From contig CAJONO010000147.1 of the NCBI GenBank assembly GCA_905235905.1, forward strand, positions 1 to 50,039: a stretch of DNA of 50,039 bases. Direction: 5' to 3'. The translations under genes were made by a program, and so were the position numbers. The stretch is from an uncultured Prevotella sp. Its GTDB lineage: Bacteria > Bacteroidota > Bacteroidia > Bacteroidales > Bacteroidaceae. Below the pieces are notes generated by a model. It was given only the letters and a program-made list of their open reading frames with translations, was not told the origin of the DNA and did not search any database. Below are positions 17,311 to 25,171 of this stretch, in pieces. Numbering within the stretch: the first letter of the stretch is position 1; every line of letters begins with the position of its first letter.

Positions 17311-18408
17311 TTAGAAGCGGAAGTCGAGTTCGAGGTCTAAGAGATTGTAGTTCAGGTCGTTGGTACGCTCATTGACACGGGCATACTCCAAATTGAGCTG
17401 CAGGTTCTTCGTAAACAGATAGTCGGCACCAATCTCGTAGAAGGTCTTGCTCGACGACCATTCGCGCTTGTCGCGATAGGTGTCGTAGCGGGCCTTCACG
17501 TGCAGTTTGTTCTTGATGACGGGAGCAATGCAGAGCGCATAGAAGCCGTCGGCTTTGTCGCAGGCCTTGCCATCGCTGCCGATGGAGTTGCTGCCATAGC
17601 CTTTGCTGTAGATATACTCCGTGCGGAAAGTCCAGTCATCCTTGGCATATTCTGCCGAGAACGCGCAGCGCTTCTTCTCGACGTTCTCGGTCTTCTTCAC
17701 CTCGGTCTTGCTGCCGTCGGCGTTGGTAATGCGCTCGGCCACGTAGGTCATGTTGCCGCGTGAGCCAATCCATCCGAAGGCACCGATGCGCAAGCCCTCG
17801 ATAGGCCATACCCAGAGGCCGCCGATGATGTCCTTGCGGTTGTCGGCATCCTTCACGTTGATGCCCTGCCCATTGAACACGCCCACCTGATAGTGCAGCA
17901 GGTTTCGCTTGCCCACCTTGAGGAAGTCGCCCTGAATCTGCACACCCAGGTCACGGCCGTTCGAAGCCTGTTCGCCCGTTCGGTCGGAGAAGCCCGACAG
18001 CTTCGACACGTTCTGCGAATAGCTCATGAAACCCTGCGTGATGGGGTGCATGGGGTTCTCGAAGGTGAACGGACGCTTGAACTGTCCGGCCTTCACCTTG
18101 AAGAACTCATACTTCTGCCATTCGCCGAAGAGGTCGACCAAGCGTATGGCCGTGTTGTCGGTATTGGTCGTACCGTTGATTTGCATCTGCACTTTCCAGT
18201 AAAAGTCCTGGTGGGCACGGCCTTCCAGGGCCATACGCACCAGTCGCAGATTGAAGGCGTTGGTCTTGTCGCTCTCCTTGTCCTGTGCCTGATACTGCAC
18301 CATACCGTATCCGCTCAGCTTCACATTCTGGAACCACTCGCTTGTCTGAGCCATTGTGCTCAGTGCCACTCCAATCATGAGGGCAGTCATCATTGTTCTT
18401 TTCATCAT
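17311..18408 (-). CDS. OprO/OprP-like outer-membrane porin
   Basis: The 365-aa product has a signal peptide (MMKRTMMTALMIGVALSTMAQ) and alternating amphipathic strands typical of a 16-strand barrel of the phosphate-selective porin family (VKLSGYGMVQYQAQ, RLVRMALEGRAHQDFYWKVQMQ). It ends in aromatic LDLELDFRF, the usual last barrel strand. Members in Bacteroidetes are general or anion porins; phosphate selectivity cannot be inferred. The ATG is separated by a single base from the rlmD stop, so the two genes are cotranscribed. The second ATG, one codon on, is an alternative start. It is followed by the 35-bp hairpin repeat. Confidence 0.88.
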   Translation of the reverse strand: MMKRTMMTALMIGVALSTMAQTSEWFQNVKLSGYGMVQYQAQDKESDKTNAFNLRLVRMALEGRAHQDFYWKVQMQINGTTNTDNTAIRLVDLFGEWQKYEFFKVKAGQFKRPFTFENPMHPITQGFMSYSQNVSKLSGFSDRTGEQASNGRDLGVQIQGDFLKVGKRNLLHYQVGVFNGQGINVKDADNRKDIIGGLWVWPIEGLRIGAFGWIGSRGNMTYVAERITNADGSKTEVKKTENVEKKRCAFSAEYAKDDWTFRTEYIYSKGYGSNSIGSDGKACDKADGFYALCIAPVIKNKLHVKARYDTYRDKREWSSSKTFYEIGADYLFTKNLQLNLEYARVNERTNDLNYNLLDLELDFRF

Positions 18409-18409
18409 G

Positions 18410-19825
18410 CTATCTTCGTTTCAATAATACTACATTCTCTACATGGGGGGTGTGGGGGAACATGTCGACGGGCTGCACCTCGACAACGCGGTATTGCTGG
18501 TCTAACTCCTGCAGGTCGCGGGCTTGTGTGGCAGGGTTGCAGCTCACGTAGACAATCCTTTCGGGGGCTGCCCTGAGAATGGTCTTCACCACGTCGGGGT
18601 GCATGCCTGCACGTGGCGGGTCGGTGATAATCACGTCGGGACGTCCGTGACTGGCGATAAAGTCGTCGGTCAGTATGTCCTTCATGTCGCCAGCATAGAA
18701 CAGGGTGTTCTCTATATGGTTCAGTTCTGAATTGACCTTCGCATCGTCGATGGCTTCGGGCACATACTCGATGCCAATGACTTTCCTGGCGCGTTTGGCC
18801 ACGAAATTGGCAATGGTGCCTGTTCCCGTGTACAGGTCGTAGACCATTTCCCGTCCTGTCAGCGCGGCAAACTCGCGGGCCACGGAATAGAGATGGTAGG
18901 CCTGCTCGGTATTGGTCTGATAGAACGACTTGGGACCCACTTTGAACTTCAGGTCCTCCATCAGTTCGAAGATGTGGTCCTCGCCCTTAAACACGAGTAT
19001 CTCCTGGTCGGCAATGGTGTCGTTGCACTTCTGGTTGTCGAGATACATGAGCGAGGTTATTTGCGGAAATGTGTCGGCTAAGTGCTGCAGCAGGCCAAAA
19101 GCCTCGTGCTCGCCGCCTGTCTCGTCGTAGTGGAACTGTACGATAACCATCCATTCGCCCGATGCCGAATTCCTGATGATGACGTCTCTGAGCAGTCCCT
19201 TCTGCGCCCTGAGGTCGAAGAAGCTGATGCCGTGCTGCAAGGCATAGTCGCGCACCTCGTTGCGTATCTGGTTGTGCAGGTCGTCCATGAGCCAGCACTT
19301 GTCTATAGGCAGAATCTTGTCGAAGGCGCCGGTGATGTGGAAACCCAGCGCGTCGCGCTGGAACTCGCGTCCCGATGCTATCTCCTCTTGGGTGAGGTAG
19401 CGGCGGTTCGAGGCTCCGAAGTCGAGCTTGTTGCGGTATTCCTGCGTCTTCACGCTGCCTAAGATGGGGCGGAACGCAGGCAGCTCAACCTTGCCGATGC
19501 GATGCAACTGGTCGGATACCTGCTGTTGCTTGGCCTTCAGCTGCTCCTCATAGGGCAGGTTCTGCCACTTGCAGCCGCCGCATACGCCGAAGTGCTGGCA
19601 GAAAGGTGTGGCGCGAACGGGGCTGTATTCCTGAAAACGCACCACCTCGCCCTCGGCAAAGGAGTGCTTCTTGCGGCGAATCTGCACGTCGCAGATGTCG
19701 CCAGGCACACAAAACGGTACAAACACCACCAGGTCGTTCCAATGGAACAGGCACTTGCCTTCGGCAGCAATGGCCTCTATCTTGATGCCCTCTAACAAGG
19801 GCAATGGTTTCTTGTTTCTTGACAT
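18410..19825 (-). CDS. rlmD: 23S rRNA (uracil-C5)-methyltransferase, RumA/RlmD type
   Basis: This SAM-dependent enzyme makes 5-methyluridine in 23S rRNA (U1939 in E. coli). The N-terminal TRAM domain (about 8-65) is followed by the iron-sulfur cysteines CQHFGVCGGCKWQ near residues 72-84. The Rossmann motif is VYDLYTGTGTIANF, and the nucleophilic cysteine lies in YVSCNPATQARDL near the C-terminus. Length (471 aa) is normal. Bacteroidetes carry RlmCD/RlmD-like homologues whose exact target uridine may differ, so the symbol is by family. It is divergent from mltG and transcribed with the downstream porin gene. Confidence 0.92.
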   Translation of the reverse strand: MSRNKKPLPLLEGIKIEAIAAEGKCLFHWNDLVVFVPFCVPGDICDVQIRRKKHSFAEGEVVRFQEYSPVRATPFCQHFGVCGGCKWQNLPYEEQLKAKQQQVSDQLHRIGKVELPAFRPILGSVKTQEYRNKLDFGASNRRYLTQEEIASGREFQRDALGFHITGAFDKILPIDKCWLMDDLHNQIRNEVRDYALQHGISFFDLRAQKGLLRDVIIRNSASGEWMVIVQFHYDETGGEHEAFGLLQHLADTFPQITSLMYLDNQKCNDTIADQEILVFKGEDHIFELMEDLKFKVGPKSFYQTNTEQAYHLYSVAREFAALTGREMVYDLYTGTGTIANFVAKRARKVIGIEYVPEAIDDAKVNSELNHIENTLFYAGDMKDILTDDFIASHGRPDVIITDPPRAGMHPDVVKTILRAAPERIVYVSCNPATQARDLQELDQQYRVVEVQPVDMFPHTPHVENVVLLKRR

Positions 19826-19844
19826 AAATTGTGCAATTTGGCTG

Positions 19845-19875
19845 CGAAGTTACCAAAAAAACGTGAATTGGCCAA
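19845..19875 (-). promoter_or_regulatory. Probable promoter for rlmD-porin
   Basis: On the minus strand TTG (19873-19875), 20 nt, then TAACTTCG (19845-19852). The -7 element has one mismatch to TAnnTTTG, but the 20-nt spacing equals that of the other promoters here. The ATG is 20 nt downstream. Confidence 0.6.
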
Positions 19876-19905
19876 ACATTATTAGGCCATTTCGAGAAAA
19901 ATGAG

Positions 19906-19913
19906 TAACTTTG
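19906..19913 (+). promoter_or_regulatory. -7 element for mltG
   Basis: TAACTTTG matches TAnnTTTG. It overlaps the TTG that the ORF track uses as start for mltG, which argues that translation begins further on (ATG 19932 or 19944). The -33 part is only TTA at 21-nt spacing. Confidence 0.65.
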
Positions 19914-19931
19914 CAGCGATTTTTTAACCAA

Positions 19932-20972
19932 ATGCCTGAAAAGATGAAAACACTATCGCAAAAGAAATACTATCTCACCGCAGCCGTTGTCTGCCTTCTG
20001 GCTGTCATTGGCTTCGTCTACTACTACTTTTTTACGGGCTTTGCCATCTGTAGCGAAACGAAGCATGTCTATATAGACGATGACGACACGGCCGACTCGG
20101 TCTATGCGAAGATTGCCCCCTACGGATGCCGGCATGGCATGATAGCCGTGCGCACCTTGCTGCGCCATCAGGACTACGACAGCCACATACGTACCGGCCG
20201 CTACGCCATCGAGCCTGGCGATGGCGTGGTGAGCGTGTTTCGCAAGCTGAAGAATGGCCGTCAGGTGCCTTGCAGGCTCACGGTGCCCGAGAGCCGCACC
20301 GTCGACCGTCTGGCCGGTGTGCTGTCGCGCCGGCTCATGGCCGACAGCCTCAGCTTCCTGAACGCACTCACCGACAGCCTGCTGCTGGCACGGCTGGGCT
20401 ACGACACGTGCTCGGTGATGGCCATGTTTGTGCCTAACACCTACGAGGTCTACTGGAACCTGGGGGCCGGGCAGCTGCTGGAACGCATGAAGAAGGAGCA
20501 CGACACCTTCTGGAACTACAACCGCATGCACAAGGCAGAGGCTGTGGGACTGACACCCAACGAGGTGGCAACACTGGCCAGCATCATCGACGAAGAGACG
20601 GCCAATACGGCCGAAAAGCCCATGATTGCCGGCATGTACCTGAACCGTCTTGCTGCCGGCATGCCCCTGCAAGCCGACCCTACGGTGAAGTTCGCACTGA
20701 AGGACTTTGCCATCAAGCGCGTTTACCAGGGCATGCTTACCACCGACAGTCCTTACAACACCTACCGTTACGCCGGCCTTCCACCGGGACCCATCAAAAT
20801 AGCAAGTATCAAGGGCATCGATGCCGTGTTAGACCGCGTGAACCACGACTATCTTTTCATGTGTGCCAAGGAAGACCTTTCGGGCACCCACAACTTTGCC
20901 CGTACCTACAAGGAGCATCAGCAGAACGCTGCCCGCTATGCCCGTGCATTGAATCAAAGGGGAATCAGATAG
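19932..20972 (+). CDS. mltG: Endolytic murein transglycosylase
   Basis: MltG (YceG) cleaves nascent peptidoglycan strands at the outer face of the inner membrane and is thought to set glycan length. An N-terminal transmembrane helix (YYLTAAVVCLLAVIGFVYYYFF, in part) precedes a LysM-like region and the catalytic domain. The active-site segment LASIIDEETANTAEKPMIAGMYLNRL contains the conserved glutamate, followed by LQADPTV and the C-terminal GLPPGPI. The tracked start at 19911 is a TTG inside the promoter -7 box, so I chose ATG 19932; ATG 19944 (MKTLSQKK) is equally possible. It stands alone on the plus strand, and its 3' side is a repeat-rich gap. Confidence 0.93.
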   Translation: MPEKMKTLSQKKYYLTAAVVCLLAVIGFVYYYFFTGFAICSETKHVYIDDDDTADSVYAKIAPYGCRHGMIAVRTLLRHQDYDSHIRTGRYAIEPGDGVVSVFRKLKNGRQVPCRLTVPESRTVDRLAGVLSRRLMADSLSFLNALTDSLLLARLGYDTCSVMAMFVPNTYEVYWNLGAGQLLERMKKEHDTFWNYNRMHKAEAVGLTPNEVATLASIIDEETANTAEKPMIAGMYLNRLAAGMPLQADPTVKFALKDFAIKRVYQGMLTTDSPYNTYRYAGLPPGPIKIASIKGIDAVLDRVNHDYLFMCAKEDLSGTHNFARTYKEHQQNAARYARALNQRGIR

Positions 20973-21037
20973 CCTTTTGATGATTCGCCCCCTTGGCTTC
21001 CGTGCTTCCGACCCTTCCCATCTGTGCCATTTGCGTT

Positions 21038-21101
21038 CATTACAAACGCCTTGTAATGCAACTAAGTGGCATACTTACTGCCATTACAAATGCCTTGTAA
21101 T
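21038..21101. repeat. 44-bp spaced repeat of a 20-nt palindromic box
   Basis: CATTACAAACGCCTTGTAAT (21038) recurs as CATTACAAATGCCTTGTAAT (21082), 44 nt apart, each followed within 14 nt by AGTGGCA. The arms ATTACAA/TTGTAAT are perfectly inverted. The 44-nt period equals two units of the 22-bp array that begins next to it, so the two may belong to one structure. The rest of the gap 20973-21037 shows nothing I recognise. Confidence 0.75.
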
Positions 21102-21123
21102 ATCCCTTGAGTGGCAATTCGCC

Positions 21124-21240
21124 TTGCAATCGATGCTGAATTGTGTTGCAATTGATGCTGAATTGTGTTGCAATTGATGCTGAATTACAGTGTAATTAAT
21201 GCTGAATTACAGGGCAATTGATGCTGAATTACAGGGCAAT
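21124..21240 (+). repeat. Five-unit 22-bp tandem repeat array
   Basis: Five units of exactly 22 bp start at 21124, 21146, 21168, 21190 and 21212, and a sixth is truncated. Each holds a box of the form CAATTGATGCTGAATT and a 6-nt linker (GTGTTG, GTGTTG, ACAGTG, ACAGGG, ACAGGG). The box is the same motif (YAATTNATGCTGAATT) as in the dispersed elements at 1366 and 40346. No coding sequence overlaps it. It lies between convergent mltG and mntA. Linkers are far too short for CRISPR spacers. Confidence 0.92.
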
Positions 21241-21252
21241 AACCCTTATTGC
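21236..21252. terminator. Small palindrome just after the mntA stop
   Basis: GCAATAA-CCC-TTATTGC is a perfect 7-bp inverted repeat that begins 3 nt after the mntA stop and overlaps the last partial unit of the 22-bp array. It could act as a weak terminator or mRNA 3' end. No T-run follows on the minus strand. Confidence 0.35.
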
Positions 21253-21255
21253 GGA

Positions 21256-21558
21256 TTAGGCAGTATAGATGATTTTCCCACGCCGTTTGATGTGGTCAAT
21301 CAGGGCAGGGTTGTCAAGTCTGCTGAAAAGAGACACGTCGCAGAAATATGGCAGTGATGATTCTGACAGCCTATAAGCCACGTCGGCAAGGTCATCGTCG
21401 TTGAGATGGTCACCTATCAGTGTGATATCCACGTCAGAGAATGGCATGTTGTTGCCTTTAGCCCGTGAACCATACAGTATCACCTGCTTTAGGTTGGCCG
21501 TCTTTGCAAAGGTGTCGTTCATCAGCTGTAGCTCATCGTCCTCCAATCCGTACTTCAT
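21256..21558 (-). CDS. mntA: MntA-type minimal nucleotidyltransferase (antitoxin)
   Basis: The 100-aa protein is a minimal nucleotidyltransferase. It carries GSRAKGNNMPFSDVD, exactly the GSx10DxD signature of MntA, with the two metal-binding aspartates. In characterised HepT-MntA pairs the enzyme adds AMP to a tyrosine of the HEPN toxin and so blocks its RNase activity. Its ATG overlaps the stop of the partner gene by 4 nt (ATGA), so the two are translationally coupled. The older name for this family is HI0073. Length is normal and the active site looks intact. Antitoxin function is inferred from family and context. Confidence 0.88.
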   Translation of the reverse strand: MKYGLEDDELQLMNDTFAKTANLKQVILYGSRAKGNNMPFSDVDITLIGDHLNDDDLADVAYRLSESSLPYFCDVSLFSRLDNPALIDHIKRRGKIIYTA

Positions 21559-21980
21559 TGTTTCAGTCCTTTCATCGTTTCTTCAAATTTGTTGAATAGG
21601 GGCAGATAGTCACCTATGATTCTTGTCATAATTAACTCTGCCGTTGCGCTATCGTAGTGATGCGACGACTGGTTGCGGTCTTCTATCGTCTTCATCCAAT
21701 TCCTGTTATCAATTAGGTTTACACTGAGTGCATATCTGATGGCATCGCGAGAGCCTCTGACATCCACGAAACCTTGATAAGTAGCATAGTCTTTCATTAC
21801 GTTCCATGCCGATTCGTGTGTGTATTCAAACCTCTGTATCAGCCCTTCACGGAGCAAGTCTGAAACATCATGCCCATAGTCAAGATTTCGTGACACGATT
21901 TCTACAGCTTCGTTCAGCAGCGCCAGAGCCTTGCTGAAATTCTCAAAACGCTGTTGCCAGCGAATATCCAAATCCTCCAT
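21555..21980 (-). CDS. hepT: HepT-type HEPN protein (RNase toxin; HI0074-like)
   Basis: The 141-aa helical protein belongs to the nucleotidyltransferase-substrate-binding HEPN family. Near the C-terminus RNQSSHHYD gives the Rx4HxY motif: R and H form the RNase site and Y is the residue AMPylated by MntA in studied systems. The ORF track starts at a TTG (22010) inside the promoter -7 box, so I use ATG 21980 (MEDLDIRWQQRF). The toxin gene comes first and the antitoxin second, the usual order. The pair lies alone between a repeat array and the SusCD operon terminator, a typical genomic-island-like setting. Activity is inferred from motif and partner. Confidence 0.85.
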   Translation of the reverse strand: MEDLDIRWQQRFENFSKALALLNEAVEIVSRNLDYGHDVSDLLREGLIQRFEYTHESAWNVMKDYATYQGFVDVRGSRDAIRYALSVNLIDNRNWMKTIEDRNQSSHHYDSATAELIMTRIIGDYLPLFNKFEETMKGLKQ

Positions 21981-22007
21981 ACTTGTTATGAGTGTTGTAA
22001 TTTGTCG

Positions 22008-22038
22008 CAAAGATAGGGATAATTATTGGAATCGCCAA
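22008..22038 (-). promoter_or_regulatory. Promoter for hepT-mntA
   Basis: TTG (22036-22038), 20 nt, then TATCTTTG (22008-22015) on the minus strand, an exact fit to the local promoter pattern. The expected transcript start leaves a leader of about 20 nt before ATG 21980. Confidence 0.8.
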
Positions 22039-22087
22039 ATATTTTTCAGACTTTTTGAAACGGAAGAGGCCGCTTGGGGCAGAACAC

Positions 22088-22128
22088 AGAAAAACCGGCG
22101 GCACCGCCCATGAATGGGTGATGCCGCC
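22088..22128 (-). terminator. Rho-independent terminator of the SusCD operon
   Basis: On the minus strand GGCGGCA...CCCAT-TC-ATGGG...TGCCGCC forms a long GC-rich stem and is followed by GGTTTTT. It lies about 30 nt after the stop of the last lipoprotein gene. The rest of 22016-22087 holds only the hepT promoter region. Confidence 0.88.
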
Positions 22129-22156
22129 AGAATAATGTGTGTCACTTGATAGTGGC

Positions 22157-22876
22157 TTAATCGTTCTCAGCCAAGCCAGAGTAGCGGATGCCGCTCACCT
22201 TGTACTTAGCATAGCCGTCACCAGGATACCAGGGATCGTTCTTATAGGTGACGAAGAAGACAATGCTGTCGGCCTTCGAACCGTTGTTCTGCGTACCGGC
22301 CATGGGCAGAATCTTACCTTCGATGGTGACGGGCATGGCATACTCGGCGTGGAACATCGAGTCGACCATAATCTTGTTGCCATCCTCATCGAGAACGTCA
22401 TTCCAGAGCGAGTCTTTCTTGGTAACCTTCGTCCACCACTCATAGCCCTCGCCAAAGTTCTCGGCTTCAGTTGAAGAGAACGTAAGTGCGTTCTGGTTAA
22501 TCTTCACCTTTGCCTTGATGGTATAGGTGGGGAAGAAGCCATAGGTTTTGTAGTAGCTTGCATAGTCGGCAGCGAAATTACCTACCCCCATATTGTCAAT
22601 CCACATCTCGTCGGAAGCATTGCCAGCCGTGTTGTAGGTTAGCATGAGTGTTCTGCCTACGTCAAAGTAGTCCTCGCCGTCGTTATATTTGGTTAAATTG
22701 CCGTCCTCGTCATACTGTGGCACGTGAATGGGCGTTCCATTGTCATCGACAGCATCGATTGTGACATACCACTGTCCGGCAACCGACTGTGTGGCAGTGC
22801 CACCAACTTCCTCTTTCTCACAGGCCGTGAAAGCAGTCGTGAGCAGCAGAGCTGCAAAAAATATCAGTTTCTTCAT
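22157..22876 (-). CDS. Lipid-binding-type (lipocalin-like) lipoprotein of SusCD operon
   Basis: The 239-aa product is a lipoprotein: MKKLIFFAALLLTTAFTAC with the lipidated Cys19. The ORF track starts upstream at a TTG, but ATG 22876 gives a proper signal sequence and lies 7 nt after the preceding stop. The mature part (GQWYVTIDAVDDNG, WIDNMGVGNFAADY, IKAKVKINQNALTF) resembles the Bacteroidetes lipid-binding putative hydrolase family, a beta-barrel-like fold. It is the fourth and last gene of the SusC-SusD operon, and a good terminator follows. By analogy with the four-component BT2261-2264 complex of B. thetaiotaomicron it would sit on the cell surface and help capture the substrate. Ligand unknown. 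Confidence 0.82.
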   Translation of the reverse strand: MKKLIFFAALLLTTAFTACEKEEVGGTATQSVAGQWYVTIDAVDDNGTPIHVPQYDEDGNLTKYNDGEDYFDVGRTLMLTYNTAGNASDEMWIDNMGVGNFAADYASYYKTYGFFPTYTIKAKVKINQNALTFSSTEAENFGEGYEWWTKVTKKDSLWNDVLDEDGNKIMVDSMFHAEYAMPVTIEGKILPMAGTQNNGSKADSIVFFVTYKNDPWYPGDGYAKYKVSGIRYSGLAEND

Positions 22877-22883
22877 AATTCGT

Positions 22884-23594
22884 TTACTCAATTACTTGTT
22901 TAACCCATGTCTGAACAAAATCCATGCCAGCATAAACAGTGTTCAGTGTGAACGTGCCTGTAGCGGCATCGAAAGTACCTGTGAAGTCGTCATGGCTGTC
23001 GCCCCAACCGGGAACCTGACTTGCCAAGAGACTGACAGTGCCGTCGGCAGCAACGGAAATCACAGCTTCCATGGCATATCTGACACCATAGCCTGCACGA
23101 TAGTAATACCATCCGCCGAGCATGTCGTCAACATGGTAGTTGCCGTCGGCACGCTTGATGACAGCGATGGGGTAGGATGCACCGTAGGCCACCTTCGCAC
23201 CCTGACGAAGACGATAGCTGGAGGCGTCGAGCCAGTAGAGACCCTCGACGGCATCGGCCTTGTCGGCCACGATGACGCGGCGTGTGGCAGAGGCATCGAA
23301 TCCGTCTTCATTCTTGGTTGTAGTATAGGTAATCGTAAAGTCGCCCGACGTTGTTCCGTCAGGAGCACCTTTCACGGTAACCTTGTCAGAAACGTCCTCA
23401 CCACCCATAATCGAAACATAGCCAGGGTCTGCCCAGGTGCTGCCTTTAGCCATCACATAGGGGTCGTCGCCCTGAATTTCGATGGTGGGATAGTAGGTAA
23501 TGCGCGACAGACCTTCTGTTTCCTTATCGCCACAGCTGCTCAGACCCAGCGAGGTGAAAGCGAGCATGGCTGCAAAAAATATGTTCTTTTTCAT
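22884..23594 (-). CDS. BT_2262-like surface lipoprotein with Ig-like domain
   Basis: The 236-aa product has a lipoprotein signal (MKKNIFFAAMLAFTSLGLSSC, Cys21) followed by acidic-polar GDKETEG, compatible with surface export. Residues about 35-115 form a DUF5011/DUF5012-like Ig module (YPTIEIQGDDPYVMAKGSTWADPGY in part, SGDFTITYTTTKNEDGFDASATR in part). The C-terminal half (VEGLYWLDASSYR, GWYYYRAGYG) is a small beta domain seen in SusCD-linked proteins. It lies between susD (31-nt gap) and the last lipoprotein gene (7-nt gap). Its role is probably as an accessory substrate-capture subunit of the importer. Confidence 0.83.
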   Translation of the reverse strand: MKKNIFFAAMLAFTSLGLSSCGDKETEGLSRITYYPTIEIQGDDPYVMAKGSTWADPGYVSIMGGEDVSDKVTVKGAPDGTTSGDFTITYTTTKNEDGFDASATRRVIVADKADAVEGLYWLDASSYRLRQGAKVAYGASYPIAVIKRADGNYHVDDMLGGWYYYRAGYGVRYAMEAVISVAADGTVSLLASQVPGWGDSHDDFTGTFDAATGTFTLNTVYAGMDFVQTWVKQVIE

Positions 23595-23625
23595 TGTCTT
23601 TACCTTTGTTTGAAGTTAATATCCA

Positions 23626-25149
23626 TTACTTATCCCAGAAAATTTTCACGGAGTTGCCGGGGAATGCAGGAGCATTGCCGTTACGGGCAGAAGAGCTTTC
23701 GGGATAGTTCCAGCGGTTCAGCAGTGTGTTCTCGCCAATCTTATTGTCTACCTGAATAGGTGTATAGAGCATTTGACCCTCTGCTACCTTGTTCAGCAAC
23801 TCAGGCTTGTAGGACGAGTCGTCTTTCAGGTTATACATGTCGCTACCCTTGACAGTGCCAAACGTAGGATAGTCCAGACGGCGCACCTCGCACCATGCCT
23901 CGAAGTTGTTGGTGCCAGTGAGGGCAATCCACTTCGACATGCCGATAGACTTCTTCCAATTGGCCTGATCGTAGGGGAACGCTGCGACAACTGTAGCAGC
24001 ACCGCCTACACCTGCCGTAGCGCAAGAGGCTGCGATGGCTGCTTCATAGTGAGCCTTGGCATTCGTGTTGTCGTTCTGGCGGGCATAGTACTCGGCAATG
24101 AAGAACTCAACCTCAGACACCGTAATCAGATAGACGGGCATGTCGTAGGAGGCCACGGGGCGGCACCAATAGGTAGCCTTGTAACTGTCGGACGTAGAGA
24201 AGTTCGTGCCAGAGATAGCGCCTGTATAGGCACCTGAACCATTCTTTTCGAAGAAAGCGGGCAGACGGGGATCAGAGAAGACGACAGCACCTTCGTTATC
24301 TTTCTGAAGCATGGTATTGATGATGGCCACGTTGGCTACAACGTTTTCCTGAGTGCTACCCCAAGCCGACGAGAATTCCTCGGCATAGAAGGGACTCATG
24401 GAGCCAGCCTCGTTCTTCCAGCAGCCGGCGTAAGCAGCATCGGCAGTTAGGAAGTTGTCGGCATCGACCAGTGCCTTCACGCTGGCTGCCACATCGACAG
24501 CGTCATACTCACGCATCAGAATCTTCAGCTTCACAGAGTTGGCAAACTGAATCCAGCTCTCGGCAGTCTTGCCGGGGAACAGGAAGTTGGTGGCCACGCG
24601 GTAGGAAGCCTGTGCCTTTTCCAAAGCCTCGTCGAGTTCCTTGAGTACGCCGGCATAGATGTCCTTGCCCTGGTCGTACTTGGGAGAATTGATGCCCGAA
24701 GTGAAAGCCTCAGAGTAGGGAATCTCGCCGTAGCAGTCGACAAGCGCCTGATAGATGAAGGCGCGCAGTGAGGTGGCTGCAAGGTATGTGCCCCATTCTT
24801 CCTTGTTCTTGGCCATCGAGCGAATGGTCTCAAGGTTCTTCAGCGCACGGCTGTTCAGCTGCGTATAGGTGCTGCTGGAACGGGTGGCCGACATGGTGAA
24901 CTGTGAGTAGTCCAGATAGTTCGATGTGCCGAAGGTCTGGGCGAAATGCTGAGCGTAGTAGCCGCCCGTGATGCGCAGGAAGTCGCCATAGCTGCCTGCA
25001 AGGTTCATCTCGGCGCCAGGCAGCAAGATGTCGGTGGTCATGTTGCCCTCGGCGGGAGAGTTGGGATCCTGGTTGATGTCTAAGTAGCTGTCGCACGAAG
25101 TGGCTGCGAAGCCCAGGACAATTGTAGATATAATTGCAAATTTCTTCAT
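23626..25149 (-). CDS. SusD/RagB-family surface lipoprotein (SusD-like_2 group)
   Basis: The 507-aa product has a lipobox ending FAATSC (Cys19) and the SusD hallmark right after it, DSYLDINQDPNSPAEGN. The TPR-rich body contains ALVDCYGEIPYSEAF and KLKILMREYDA, and the C-terminus has WNYPESSSARNGNAPAFPG. SusD proteins form the lid over the SusC barrel and bind the substrate at the surface. The gene starts 22 nt after the susC stop. The sequence falls in the SusD-like_2 group, members of which are often linked to non-starch or peptide substrates. The actual ligand cannot be read from the sequence. Confidence 0.93.
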   Translation of the reverse strand: MKKFAIISTIVLGFAATSCDSYLDINQDPNSPAEGNMTTDILLPGAEMNLAGSYGDFLRITGGYYAQHFAQTFGTSNYLDYSQFTMSATRSSSTYTQLNSRALKNLETIRSMAKNKEEWGTYLAATSLRAFIYQALVDCYGEIPYSEAFTSGINSPKYDQGKDIYAGVLKELDEALEKAQASYRVATNFLFPGKTAESWIQFANSVKLKILMREYDAVDVAASVKALVDADNFLTADAAYAGCWKNEAGSMSPFYAEEFSSAWGSTQENVVANVAIINTMLQKDNEGAVVFSDPRLPAFFEKNGSGAYTGAISGTNFSTSDSYKATYWCRPVASYDMPVYLITVSEVEFFIAEYYARQNDNTNAKAHYEAAIAASCATAGVGGAATVVAAFPYDQANWKKSIGMSKWIALTGTNNFEAWCEVRRLDYPTFGTVKGSDMYNLKDDSSYKPELLNKVAEGQMLYTPIQVDNKIGENTLLNRWNYPESSSARNGNAPAFPGNSVKIFWDK

Positions 25150-25171
25150 AGTTTTCTTTCCTCCTTCTTGA

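Noticed and set aside
21124-21240. CRISPR array
   Set aside because: Units are 22 bp with 6-nt linkers that repeat themselves; there are no unique 30-40-nt spacers and no cas genes.
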